A model generated the notes under the pieces. It did not search any database and was not told the DNA's origin. It saw nothing but the letters and a program-made list of their open reading frames with translations. From the NCBI RefSeq assembly GCF_009176305.1, contig NZ_BLAJ01000002.1:62001-126000 (forward strand): a stretch of DNA of 64,000 nucleotides, read 5' to 3'. Positions 24,643-33,038 of the stretch are shown one piece after another (position 1 is the stretch's first letter; each line of letters begins with the position of its first letter). Source of the stretch: Martinezella dioscoreae. GTDB taxonomy: Bacteria; Pseudomonadota; Alphaproteobacteria; Rhizobiales; Rhizobiaceae. Made by a program: the position numbers and the translations under genes.

Positions 24643-25059
24643 ATGATCAAGTCAATTCTCGGCCTCGCCCTCACCACCCTGCTGTCCACCACCGCCGTCG
24701 CACACGCTGAAGGCGAGAAGGATGCCAAGGTCACACTTGTCTACCAACACGAACTGCCGAACGTTCCTGGCAAGAGCATCAAGGGCGTCCTCGTGGAATA
24801 TGGTCCGGGCGGCTTTTCCTCGGCCCACACCCATCCGAACTCGGCGTTCATTTATGCAACGGTCCTGGAAGGGGCGATCCGAAGCCAGGTCAATGACGGT
24901 CCGGTCAAAGTCTTCAAGGCCGGCGAAAACTTCTCCGAGATGCCGGGCGATCGCCATGGCGTCAGCGAGAATGCGAGCAAGACCAAGCCGGCGAAGCTGT
25001 TGGCTGTCTTCGTTGTCGACAGCAGCCAGAAAGAACTGACCTTTCCGATCAAGAAATAA
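24643..25059 (+). CDS. Exported cupin-domain protein
   Basis: A 138-residue protein with a signal peptide (MIKSILGLALTTLLSTTAVA, cleavage near AHA-E) and a single cupin barrel: GPGGFSSAHTHPNSAFIYAT supplies the first metal-binding motif and the later MPGDRHGVSENAS the second. It is therefore a periplasmic metal-binding cupin. Function is unknown; dioxygenase-like or binding roles are possible. AAAGGAATTCGAG stands before the ATG at 24643. It is fourth in the operon behind the Rrf2-type operators. Confidence 0.85.
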   Translation: MIKSILGLALTTLLSTTAVAHAEGEKDAKVTLVYQHELPNVPGKSIKGVLVEYGPGGFSSAHTHPNSAFIYATVLEGAIRSQVNDGPVKVFKAGENFSEMPGDRHGVSENASKTKPAKLLAVFVVDSSQKELTFPIKK

Positions 25060-25120
25060 CCGGAGGCTGGATGGGTGCCGGAGGCGCCTGTCCCTTCCCG
25101 GTTTCAGGAAATCATCGTCG

Positions 25121-26155
25121 GTGAGCCCTATCATGTTTGGCGAACATCATTTTCTGCCGCTCGTCCTGATCAATCTGCTCGGGCTGGCCGGCATTCTCAT
25201 CTGGCACATCCAGGGGCGCCGTCGTCCGACTGCGCGCCTCGTCGTGCAGATCCTCTTCTTTTGCTGCATGAGCCTCGTGCTCTGGCTTGCCGGAATTTCG
25301 CCTTATCACTTTGACTACGATGAGCTTCAGGATGGCGGCATCCTGCTTGCCAAATCCGCAAGGATCCTCTGGTGGCTGCATCTTGCCTGGACGATGATCG
25401 GCTTCCTTCATATCTATCTCACCCTCAACCGCCGGCCGCAGGAGGCGCATCTTCTTCAGGATCTGATCGTCGGCATTGTCTATCTCGGCGTCGCCCTGTC
25501 CGTCATCGGCTTCGTCTTCGGCGCACCCGTTGGGCCGCTGATTGCCACCTCAGGCATCGTCGTCGTCATTATCGGCCTTGCGCTGCAGAACACGCTTGCC
25601 GATGTCTTTTCCGGAATCGCGCTGGCTCTCGGTCACGCCTACGTCATCGGCGACTGGATCCAGCTCGCCGACGGCACCGAAGGGCGCGTCGTTGAAACCA
25701 ACTGGCGCTCCACCAATCTGCTTTCTGGCGGATATAACGTCGTCGTCCTGCCGAACAGCGTTCTGGCGAAACAGGGCGTCACCAATCGCAGCCGCCCTGA
25801 TGAGTCGCACCAGATCTCGCTGACGATACGAATATCCGCCATACACAAGCCGCGGCTCGTCGAAGAGGTCATGCTTGCCGTCCTGCAGGGCTGCGAAAGG
25901 ATCGTCATGAACCCGCCGCCGGTCGTCGCGCTCAAGACGATCGACGCAATCGCCATCGAGGTCGAGCTGTTCTTCCGCGTCGCGAGCGCGGCAGGCCGCA
26001 TGTCGGCACAGAACGAGATCATCGATCTCATCTACGAACATTGCAGGGCGAACGGAATATCATTGGCGATGCCGGCCCAAAGCCTCGTCTGCCCCCCGAT
26101 AGGCGAACAGAAGGAACAGGCCACTCTCAGGGCGATATCATCCGGCGCGCTCTAG
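25121..26155 (+). CDS. MscS-family mechanosensitive channel protein
   Basis: A 344-residue inner-membrane protein. Several N-terminal helices (about 10-130) precede the MscS pore helix and beta domain (GIVVVIIGLALQNTLADVFS, then GDWIQLADGTEGRVVETNWR and VVLPNSVLAKQGV). Such channels open under membrane tension and release solutes on hypo-osmotic shock. The start is uncertain: GTG at 25121 with AGGAAA about ten bases upstream, or ATG at 25133 without a clear site. It is last in the operon, and its end overlaps the convergent rrf2 gene by 18 bases. Confidence 0.87.
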   Translation: MSPIMFGEHHFLPLVLINLLGLAGILIWHIQGRRRPTARLVVQILFFCCMSLVLWLAGISPYHFDYDELQDGGILLAKSARILWWLHLAWTMIGFLHIYLTLNRRPQEAHLLQDLIVGIVYLGVALSVIGFVFGAPVGPLIATSGIVVVIIGLALQNTLADVFSGIALALGHAYVIGDWIQLADGTEGRVVETNWRSTNLLSGGYNVVVLPNSVLAKQGVTNRSRPDESHQISLTIRISAIHKPRLVEEVMLAVLQGCERIVMNPPPVVALKTIDAIAIEVELFFRVASAAGRMSAQNEIIDLIYEHCRANGISLAMPAQSLVCPPIGEQKEQATLRAISSGAL

Positions 26156-26626
26156 CACCCATTCGAAAGAGCTTTTCCAGAGTTCCGGCGGGATCTCCTT
26201 CGACAGGATGCCGACGAGGTCTGACAATTTGACGCTGCGCAGTTTCTCGCGCCACGCTTCGTCGGCCTCCCACATGATGCGCGCCACCGCACAAGGGCTG
26301 CTCTCGCAATAGTCCTTCGGGCGGCAGGGGTTGTTGGCGCGAATATTGGTGCATACGAAGGTTCGCTGCCGCCCCTCGACGGCCTCAACGATCTCCAGAA
26401 AAGTGAGATCCGCGGGCGCTCTCGCCAATCGATAACCGCCGGAGGGGCCGAGTGTCGTGTCGACAAGTCCAGCCTGAGACAGGCTCTGGAGGGCCTTGGA
26501 AAGATATTCCTTGGGAAGCCCATGGAATTCGGCGAGCGCTTTGGTGGAGAGATAGCGGCCCTCAGGCAAGCCCGCAAGAATGGCACAACAATGGAGAGCC
26601 CATTCGACTTGGCTTTTCAAAATCAT
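26138..26626 (-). CDS. Rrf2-family regulator with Cys cluster
   Basis: A 162-residue Rrf2 regulator. The N-terminal winged helix (SQVEWALHCCAILAGL, then STKALAEFHGLPKEYLSKAL and GLVDTTLGPSGGYRLAR) is followed by a Cys-rich loop with Cys near 92, 101, 107 and 112. IscR-type proteins bind an iron-sulfur cluster through Cys92, 98 and 104, so redox, iron or nitric-oxide sensing is plausible, although the spacing differs. It overlaps the convergent MscS gene. A perfect AAGGATA-N5-TATCCTT site lies 39 bases before its start, and the same site precedes the AhpD-like operon. It is therefore probably autoregulated and controls that operon. Confidence 0.9.
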   Translation of the reverse strand: MILKSQVEWALHCCAILAGLPEGRYLSTKALAEFHGLPKEYLSKALQSLSQAGLVDTTLGPSGGYRLARAPADLTFLEIVEAVEGRQRTFVCTNIRANNPCRPKDYCESSPCAVARIMWEADEAWREKLRSVKLSDLVGILSKEIPPELWKSSFEWVLERAG

Positions 26627-26664
26627 AAAATCATTCCAAAGCCCGCGGCTGGCATGTATCTATC

Positions 26665-26683
26665 AAGGATAAAGAATATCCTT
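26665..26683. promoter_or_regulatory. Rrf2-type operator before the rrf2 gene
   Basis: A perfect AAGGATA-N5-TATCCTT palindrome, spacer AAGAA on the plus strand. It is identical in arms and spacing to the site at 22138-22156, and is the autoregulatory half of the proposed circuit. Confidence 0.75.
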
Positions 26684-27027
26684 ATTTGATCGCCATGTAA
26701 ATAAATTCCGAGATGCAGATTTGCCTCTCGCATACTGAGCATGCATAAGCGAAACGATCTTCAGGGCTTCGAAAACATACCTTCCCCATGACGGATCGGA
26801 TGGCGGTGGGGAAACGAAATCGACCCGCGCAAGGCGGCAACCTCGACCATTGCGGCCATGCCAGGCGACAGCGGCTGAAGCAGACTATCGACATTTTGAT
26901 AGATCGAGGCACAACTGCTCCCTCTTGGAGCACCTTTCACTTTGACTTAGATTGCCGGCCAATGGCGAAGCCTGTTGGATCTGGCGAATAAGGCGAGGTC
27001 ACCCCCCGGGACCTGATCAGGATTTAT
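26684..27027. other. Intergenic stretch, no certain gene
   Basis: About 344 bases separating the rrf2 gene and the first lacI gene. On the minus strand around 26761-26920 a short frame contains LSPGMAAMVEV, reminiscent of the end of HlyD-type secretion adaptors. The remainder does not fit and I do not call a gene or pseudogene. Confidence 0.4.
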
Positions 27028-28056
27028 ATGAAGCGGACAAGAATTGAGGATATAGCCAAAGAGGCGAAGGTAAGCAAAGCGACTGTAGATCGTGTCATTC
27101 ACAAGAGAGGCTTCGTCCGCGAGGAAACGGTCCGCAAGGTTGCAGAGGCAGCGCATAAACTGGCCTATTATGCGAGTGGTCTGATCGATCGGCAACTGAT
27201 CGCACCGCCTGCAAGAGTGAGATTTGGCTTTCTGCTCATAAAAGAAAGACAGGAGTTTTATCAGTCTTTCAGCAAAGAGCTGACCCGGGCGGTGGCAGAC
27301 CATCAGGATTTTCGCGGTGAAGTGATCATCCGATATTCTCCGTCTCAGTCGCCGGCAGACTTTGCGGCAATCATGCGGGAACTTGCCACGCATACTGATG
27401 CGATAGCTTGCACTGCGGTCAACCATAGCATCGTCAATGAAGCCGCCCGGAGCCTGCGGCAGAACGGAATTCCCGTCTTCGCCCTGCTGAATGATTTCGG
27501 CCACGGCGCGCGTCAAACCTATATCGGTCTCGACAATCACAAGGTCGGACGCCTTGCGGCATGGATGATCGCCATGGCAAGTCGCCAGCCCGGAAAAGTC
27601 GCGATTTTTCTTGGCAGTAATCGCTGGCAGGGACACGAATTGAAGGAAGCCGGATTCCGTTCATACCTAAGCCAGTTGCGGACGGATCTCGATATCCTGG
27701 AACCGGTCATCAATCTTGAGACAAGAAAGCTCACCCATGAAACCTCCGTCGCCTTGCTTGAGCGTCATCCGGACTTGAGAGGCATCTATGTCGCAGGTGG
27801 TGGCATGGAAGGCGCAATAGCGGCGCTGCGGGAAATGCGCGCGCCCGGGGAGGTCGCCCTCATCGTCAACGAGCTCACTTCTGTCAGTCGCGCAGCCCTT
27901 TCCGACGGCTATGCGACAATGGTTATCGGCACGCCCTTGGCACAGCTTTGCCGGGACACCGTCGAATTGATGGCACAAAACGTGCTCCAGGGTCGCGTTC
28001 AAATGCCGGATGCGCATTTTCTGGAACCGCAACTTTTTCTACCTCCTTCCATCTGA
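27028..28056 (+). CDS. LacI-family transcriptional regulator (first paralog)
   Basis: A 342-residue LacI-type repressor. The HTH and hinge are at about 1-60 (IEDIAKEAKVSKATVDRVIH). A periplasmic-binding-like domain follows (YIGLDNHKVGRLAAWMIA, then IYVAGGGMEGAIAALREM), of the peripla_BP_4 kind that senses sugars or cyclitols. It is clearly a paralog of the regulator encoded at 29174-30202 (both have VAGGGMEGAIAALRE and LIVNEL). The start ATG at 27028 follows GATCAGGA. The TIM-barrel isomerase gene lies 155 bases downstream on the same strand and is the likely partner or target. Confidence 0.88.
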   Translation: MKRTRIEDIAKEAKVSKATVDRVIHKRGFVREETVRKVAEAAHKLAYYASGLIDRQLIAPPARVRFGFLLIKERQEFYQSFSKELTRAVADHQDFRGEVIIRYSPSQSPADFAAIMRELATHTDAIACTAVNHSIVNEAARSLRQNGIPVFALLNDFGHGARQTYIGLDNHKVGRLAAWMIAMASRQPGKVAIFLGSNRWQGHELKEAGFRSYLSQLRTDLDILEPVINLETRKLTHETSVALLERHPDLRGIYVAGGGMEGAIAALREMRAPGEVALIVNELTSVSRAALSDGYATMVIGTPLAQLCRDTVELMAQNVLQGRVQMPDAHFLEPQLFLPPSI

Positions 28057-28059
28057 GAA

Positions 28060-28076
28060 TGAGGTGAAACACCTCA
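28060..28076. repeat. Short perfect hairpin after the first lacI gene
   Basis: TGAGGTG at 28060-28066 and CACCTCA at 28070-28076 around an AAA loop, four bases after the lacI stop. It could be an operator for the next gene or an attenuating stem; no T-run follows. Confidence 0.35.
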
Positions 28077-28211
28077 AGCGGAAGGCGCAAGAAACCTCAC
28101 CGATGCGCTAATCCAAATTCCACCCGATTGCGCGCGACGGATGCTTTTGGCATTGCCTAGAGCCGCGTGACGCTCCGCTGGAGCAGCAATATCGGGATCT
28201 TGGGAGGAAAC

Positions 28212-29021
28212 ATGTTCTGGGCACTCAATCAGATTACGGCACCAAATCTTAGCTACACCGATTTCCTCGACCTGTCGGTTGCTCTCGGCTGCCAGGGCGT
28301 AGAGGTTCGCAACGACCTCAAGCGCCAGCTATTTGACGGCCTTTCGCCGGCCGAGGCAGGTCAAATGGTTCGGGAGCGAGGTTTGCGGCTCGTTGGCCTG
28401 TCCCAGGTCTATCCGTTCAATTTCTGGTCGGATGATATCGAGCGGAAGGTTCGGGATCTGATTGCAATCGCCAAGGAAGCCGGCGCTGAAACCATCAGCC
28501 TGATCCCTCGAAACGAGGGTATCGGTACCGAGGCGCAGGAGCGCAAAGCCAATCTCGAAACGTCCCTTGCCGCCATCTTACCTCTTCTTGAAGAGGCGGA
28601 CCTGGTCGCACTGGTCGAGCCATTGGGGTTTCAGCGTTCCTCGCTGCGTTACAAGGCAGAGCTCGTGGACACGATCAACGCGCTCGGGGCAGCACATCGC
28701 TATAAACTCGTCCATGACACATTCCATCACGCCCTGGCGGATGGCGGACCGATTTTTGCCAGCCACACCGGGATCGTCCACATATCGGCTGTCGTCGATC
28801 CGACGTTGCAGCTGAACCAGATGGAAGACGAACACCGGGTTCTTGTCGACGGATTGGACCGACTGGACAATGTCGGTCAGATCAAGGCTCTTCAGGCTGC
28901 CGGATATGTCGGACCGATTTCCTACGAATGCTTCTCTCCCCTGGTGCACGACCTCGCCAACCCACGAGAAGCGATCCAAGCCTCGTTTGATTTCATCGAA
29001 TCGGCCCTAAAGGCCGGATGA
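28212..29021 (+). CDS. Sugar-phosphate isomerase/epimerase-like TIM-barrel protein
   Basis: A 269-residue xylose-isomerase-like TIM barrel (AP_endonuc_2 superfamily, the family of IolE, IolI and MocC). Typical elements are LGCQGVEVRNDL, LVEPLGFQ, LVHDTFHHAL, VHISAVVDPT and YVGPISYECFSPL, with the Glu, Asp, His and Glu metal ligands in place. The start is the ATG at 28212, preceded by GGGAGGAAAC. Members act on inositol derivatives, tagatose and similar ketoses. In rhizobial rhizopine clusters the MocC protein belongs to this superfamily, which agrees with the MocD/E/F-like genes nearby; the exact substrate remains open. Confidence 0.85.
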   Translation: MFWALNQITAPNLSYTDFLDLSVALGCQGVEVRNDLKRQLFDGLSPAEAGQMVRERGLRLVGLSQVYPFNFWSDDIERKVRDLIAIAKEAGAETISLIPRNEGIGTEAQERKANLETSLAAILPLLEEADLVALVEPLGFQRSSLRYKAELVDTINALGAAHRYKLVHDTFHHALADGGPIFASHTGIVHISAVVDPTLQLNQMEDEHRVLVDGLDRLDNVGQIKALQAAGYVGPISYECFSPLVHDLANPREAIQASFDFIESALKAG

Positions 29022-29173
29022 TCGCCGAACAGGCGATGCGAAGGAGCCTGCCGAGCTTGGCTGCGGCCGGCTCGGTCCGATCTCGTGTCGATAAGATCGA
29101 GGTCCTTGTTTTGGCCCTTTCGCGTGAGCAGCGGCGCTGCCAACGCGACCCTGCCATCGCCGGCTTCCTTCAT

Positions 29174-30202
29174 TCAAATATTCTCGGAGATATAGATCTC
29201 GAACGGAAAAAAGGTCTGGCGCGCGGTCATTTGCGCGCTTCCTTCGACTGAACTCACCATTTGCGTGATGAGCTCTCGGCACAGAAGAGGCAGTGGAGTG
29301 CAAATGGCCATGGCAACTGTTCCATCCATCAGTGCGCCCTTACTCTCGGGGACAAGCTCGTTGACGATGAGGGTAACATCGCCTGCGCGGTTTTCTTCCC
29401 GAAGTGCGGCGATCGCCCCCTCCATTCCGCCGCCGGCGACATAAAGACCGATAAGGTCTGGATGCTTCTGCAGAAGATCGAGCGTCGCCTCATGCGTGAC
29501 GTCGACGGCGTCGAAATTGATGAGCGTTTCCAGCACTTCGAATTCCGGCGCATTCTCGCGGAAATAGGAGCGAAAACCCACCTCTCGCAACTCGTGGCCG
29601 TGAAAGCGGTGGCTGCCTACAAAACACGCCACTTTGCCCGGCTTGCGAGCCGTGCGCGCGATCGTCCAGGCAGCAGATCTACCGACCTTTCTGTTGTCGA
29701 GGCCGAGATATCCTTCCCGAACGCCCGCGGCAAAGTCGGAAAGTACGGAAAAGACCGGAATCCCCTTTTCCTTGAGTTCGTCGACGATCGCTTCGACAGC
29801 CGGATAATCAGGGGCGACGACGGCCACGGCCTGATTACGCGCTGCCAGCGCTCGCATTTTCTCCGCGATCGCGCTCGGTGTCGAGACAGCCGGATAGTCG
29901 ATTTGAACCTGCAGCTTCGCTGCCGTCATCGTCGCCGCAGCCGCTTCGATCTCTTTGGCAAAAGCTTGATAAAATGATTGCGTAGGCTTCTGCAATAGGA
30001 ATGCGAGTTGATAGCGCGGCACGTCTTCGAAGACGCGCTGACGCAGGAGACCGACAGCGTGATAGCCGATTTCCTGCGCCGCTTCATAGACGCGCCGTGC
30101 CGTCTGTTCGCGAACCGGAAGACGTCCGTTCAGCACGCGGTCGATGGTGGCGACACTGACGCCGGACGCCTTGGCGAGATCCGATATGGTGGGGCGACGC
30201 AT
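29174..30202 (-). CDS. LacI-family transcriptional regulator (second paralog)
   Basis: A 342-residue LacI-type regulator: HTH/hinge at about 1-60 (ISDLAKASGVSVATIDRVLN) and a peripla_BP_4-like effector domain (GYLGLDNRKVGRSAAWTIA, LYVAGGGMEGAIAALREE). It is the same length as the paralog at 27028-28056 and similar throughout. AGGAG stands five bases before the ATG at 30202. It is divergent from the desaturase-Rieske operon. The 150-base gap between them holds ATCATTCCTGC direct repeats, so it is the probable regulator of that operon. It is convergent with the isomerase gene, with stops 150 bases apart. Confidence 0.88.
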   Translation of the reverse strand: MRRPTISDLAKASGVSVATIDRVLNGRLPVREQTARRVYEAAQEIGYHAVGLLRQRVFEDVPRYQLAFLLQKPTQSFYQAFAKEIEAAAATMTAAKLQVQIDYPAVSTPSAIAEKMRALAARNQAVAVVAPDYPAVEAIVDELKEKGIPVFSVLSDFAAGVREGYLGLDNRKVGRSAAWTIARTARKPGKVACFVGSHRFHGHELREVGFRSYFRENAPEFEVLETLINFDAVDVTHEATLDLLQKHPDLIGLYVAGGGMEGAIAALREENRAGDVTLIVNELVPESKGALMDGTVAMAICTPLPLLCRELITQMVSSVEGSAQMTARQTFFPFEIYISENI

Positions 30203-30222
30203 GGCGGCTCCTGATGGAATTT

Positions 30223-30275
30223 ATCATTCCTGCGTTATCTTAATGATAGGTTTTGATAGATTCCATCATTCCTGC
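30223..30275. promoter_or_regulatory. Candidate LacI operators between lacI and the desaturase operon
   Basis: ATCATTCCTGC occurs at 30223-30233 and again at 30265-30275. The 42-base period is close to four helical turns, as in cooperatively bound or looped operators. The first copy is also the right half of the imperfect palindrome GGAAT-N5-ATTCC. Confidence 0.5.
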
Positions 30276-30352
30276 ATTGAGACAAGCAAAAAGTCGATCT
30301 ATCGTTTCCAGCATTGAGAGCGAGGCGCTATCGCGCATCGCGGGAGGCAGGG

Positions 30353-31441
30353 ATGACGACGATAATCAAGCGTGACTATGATCTGCTCGGCGCAAGCGGC
30401 AAGCTGGCGGTGGAAACGGGGCTGGCTGCCGCCGAATGGTATCACACGGATGTTGCGCGCAAGGATATGAAGGCGCTGATGCAGCGCTCGGATGCGCCTG
30501 CGATCCGCGACACCATCATCTGGCTTGGCAGCATGGCGGTTTTCGCTGCACTGGCCGTCTACTTCTGGGGATCATGGATCTGTGTCCCCTTCTTCTTGGC
30601 CTATGGTGTGCTCTACGGCTCTGCCTCGGATAGCCGCTGGCATGAATGCGGCCACGGTACGGCGTTCAAGACGCGATGGATGAATGACGCGGTCTATCAG
30701 ATCGCCTGCTTCATGATCATGCGCAATCCGGTGACCTGGCGTTGGAGCCACGCGCGCCATCATACCGATACCGTCATCGTCGGCCGGGACCCGGAAATTG
30801 CCGTCATGCGGCCGCCGGATCTCCTGCGCCTCGCCCTGAATTTCTTCGGCATCCTCGATGCCTGGTACGCCATGGTCGACATGCTGCGCAATGCTGCCGG
30901 CTTCGTCAGCGCCGCGGAAAAGACCTTCATTCCCGAGATGGAGCAGCCGAAAGCGATCCGCATCGCCCGTATCTGGCTTGCGATCTATATCGTCACTATC
31001 GCATCAGCGATCGCCATGGGCTCGATCCTGCCGCTGATGCTGATCGGCCTTCCCCGGCTTTACGGCGCTTGGCATCATGTTCTGACCGGTCTGCTGCAGC
31101 ATGGCGGCCTTGCCGACAATGTCATCGACCACAGGCTGAACAGCCGCACCGTCATGATGAACCCGGTCAGCCGCTTCATCTATTGGAACATGAACTATCA
31201 TGTCGAACATCACATGTTTCCGATGGTGCCCTATCACGCGCTGCCGAAGCTGCATGCGATGATCAAGCATGATCTGCCGGCCGCCAATCCATCCATCTGG
31301 TCCGGCTATCGCGAGATGATCCCGGCATTCCTGCGGCAATTGCGCAACGAGGACTATTTCCTGAAGCGCGAGCTGCCGCCAACGGCGCGGCCCTATCGTG
31401 AAGAGTTCCACGGCGACCTGCCGGCTGCCGCCGCACAATAA
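30353..31441 (+). CDS. Membrane di-iron fatty-acid-desaturase-like oxygenase (MocD-like)
   Basis: A 362-residue integral membrane di-iron enzyme with three histidine boxes: HECGH near 97-101, HARHH near 133-137 and HVEHH near 283-287, between hydrophobic segments. This is the fatty acid desaturase / alkane hydroxylase fold. GGGAGG leads into the ATG at 30353. It is followed immediately by a Rieske ferredoxin and an FAD ferredoxin reductase. The same trio is known as MocD, MocE and MocF in rhizobial rhizopine catabolism, where it is linked to demethylation of 3-O-methyl-scyllo-inosamine. The substrate here is inferred, not shown; lipids or other methyl ethers or N-methyl compounds are alternatives. 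Confidence 0.85.
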   Translation: MTTIIKRDYDLLGASGKLAVETGLAAAEWYHTDVARKDMKALMQRSDAPAIRDTIIWLGSMAVFAALAVYFWGSWICVPFFLAYGVLYGSASDSRWHECGHGTAFKTRWMNDAVYQIACFMIMRNPVTWRWSHARHHTDTVIVGRDPEIAVMRPPDLLRLALNFFGILDAWYAMVDMLRNAAGFVSAAEKTFIPEMEQPKAIRIARIWLAIYIVTIASAIAMGSILPLMLIGLPRLYGAWHHVLTGLLQHGGLADNVIDHRLNSRTVMMNPVSRFIYWNMNYHVEHHMFPMVPYHALPKLHAMIKHDLPAANPSIWSGYREMIPAFLRQLRNEDYFLKRELPPTARPYREEFHGDLPAAAAQ

Positions 31442-31466
31442 CATCGACATTGCGAGGGAGGAAAAC

Positions 31467-31778
31467 ATGAGCAACTGGATCGAAGTCTGCGCCGCTGATG
31501 CAATCGACGAGGAGGATGTCATCCGTTTCGATCATGACGGGCGGACTTTCGCTATCTATCGCAGCCCCGAGGATGATTATTTCGCGACCGACGGCCTGTG
31601 CACGCATGAAAAGATTCATCTCGCCGATGGTCTTGTCATGGACACCATCATCGAATGTCCCAAGCACAATGGCCGCTTCGACTACCGCACCGGCGAAGCC
31701 AAGGGCGCTCCGGTCTGCATCAATCTGCATACCTATCCGGTCAAGGTCGAGAATGGCACCGTCTTCATCGGGCTCTGA
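31467..31778 (+). CDS. Rieske-type [2Fe-2S] ferredoxin (MocE-like)
   Basis: A 103-residue soluble Rieske ferredoxin. The cluster ligands are Cys45 and His47 (CTHEK) and Cys64 and His67 (CPKHNGRFD). It carries single electrons from the reductase encoded next to the membrane oxygenase encoded before. GGGAGGAAAAC stands before the ATG. Length and motif spacing match the MocE-type ferredoxins of rhizobia. The tight gene order makes cotranscription certain in practice. Confidence 0.92.
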   Translation: MSNWIEVCAADAIDEEDVIRFDHDGRTFAIYRSPEDDYFATDGLCTHEKIHLADGLVMDTIIECPKHNGRFDYRTGEAKGAPVCINLHTYPVKVENGTVFIGL

Positions 31779-31788
31779 GGAGGCTATC

Positions 31789-33015
31789 GTGGCACATTTC
31801 GTCATTGTCGGAGCCGGGGAATGCGGCGCCCGCGCTGCCTTCGCACTTCGTGAAAAGGGATTTGAGGGCGACATCACCCTTATCGGCGCCGAGCCGCTGG
31901 CCCCATACGAACGCCCGCCGCTTTCGAAGGGCGGATCGGATGAGGCGCTCGAGCCAAAATTCGTCGCAGCATTGGAGCGTTACCAGGAGCAATCGATCGA
32001 CCTGAGGCTCGATACGACGGTGACAACGATCGCTCCCTCCACAAAGACCATCAGGCTCGCGGGTGGGGAAACGCTAAGTTACGACAAACTGCTGCTCGCA
32101 ACTGGTGCTTCGGCACGCAAGCTTCCCGGCACCGATGGCACCTCTCATCGCATCCGCATGCTGCGGACCCATGCGGATGCGGTGGCTTTGCATGCCGTGC
32201 TCAATCCCGGACGGCACATTGCCATCATTGGCGGCGGCTTCATCGGTCTGGAACTGGCAGCGACGGCACGCAAGCGCGGCGCCGACGTCACTGTAATCGA
32301 GGGGCTTCCGCGGGTGTTGAAACGCGGCGTGCCGGAGGAGATCGCCGAGGCAATTACCGAACGGCATCGTCAGGAGGGTGTCGATATACGCTGCGGTCAA
32401 GTCATCGAAGCAGTGCAGGAGGACGCCGACAAGGTGGTCATTCGCATGGCGACCGGGGACGTGATCTCTGCCGATCTGCTGCTTGTCGGTATCGGTGCCC
32501 TCCCGAATGTCGCGCTTGCCGCCGACGCGGGCCTTGCGATCGACAACGGCATTGCCGTCAACGAGCGATTGGAGACCTCGATGGCCGATATTCATGCGGC
32601 GGGCGATTGCTGCTCCTTTCCGCTGGCGCTCTATGGCGGAAGGCGTGTCCGCCTCGAATCCTGGCGCAATGCACAGGAGCAGGCCAATCTCGCCGCCGCC
32701 AACATGCTGGGAGAAAGTGCGGAGATATCCGCGGTGCCATGGTTCTGGTCCGATCAGTATGACTTGACATTGCAGATCGCCGGCCTTGCGGATGAAGCGG
32801 TCGCCCATGTACGGCGCGATCTCGATGACGGGGCGTTCATCCTCTTCCATCTCGGCGCGGACGGAAGGCTGCTCGCCGCCAGCGGTATCGGACGCGGCAA
32901 TGCCATAGCGCGCGATATCCGCCTTGCCGAGATGCTGATCGCAGCCCGGGCGCATCCGGATCAGGCTGCCCTGGCGGCAAGCACGATCAAGCTGAAGTCG
33001 CTGCTTGCGGCGTAA
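31789..33015 (+). CDS. FAD-dependent ferredoxin reductase (MocF-like)
   Basis: A 408-residue NAD(P)H:ferredoxin/rubredoxin reductase. An FAD dinucleotide fold is at the start (FVIVGAGECGARAAFALREK), followed by YERPPLSKG, an NAD fold in the middle (IAIIGGGFIGLELAATARKRG) and the late HAAGDCCSFP with a C-terminal reductase domain. The start is the GTG at 31789, five bases after GGAGG; the frame is open further upstream but overlaps the Rieske gene without homology. It is third in the trio, supplying electrons from NAD(P)H to the Rieske protein. Confidence 0.92.
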   Translation: MAHFVIVGAGECGARAAFALREKGFEGDITLIGAEPLAPYERPPLSKGGSDEALEPKFVAALERYQEQSIDLRLDTTVTTIAPSTKTIRLAGGETLSYDKLLLATGASARKLPGTDGTSHRIRMLRTHADAVALHAVLNPGRHIAIIGGGFIGLELAATARKRGADVTVIEGLPRVLKRGVPEEIAEAITERHRQEGVDIRCGQVIEAVQEDADKVVIRMATGDVISADLLLVGIGALPNVALAADAGLAIDNGIAVNERLETSMADIHAAGDCCSFPLALYGGRRVRLESWRNAQEQANLAAANMLGESAEISAVPWFWSDQYDLTLQIAGLADEAVAHVRRDLDDGAFILFHLGADGRLLAASGIGRGNAIARDIRLAEMLIAARAHPDQAALAASTIKLKSLLAA

Positions 33016-33038
33016 CTATCCATATCGAGGAACATCCA

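Noticed and set aside
26761..26920. Possible HlyD-type adaptor remnant on the minus strand (LSPGMAAMVEV)
   Set aside because: Only about ten residues fit and the flanking sequence does not continue the family pattern; too weak to call a pseudogene.
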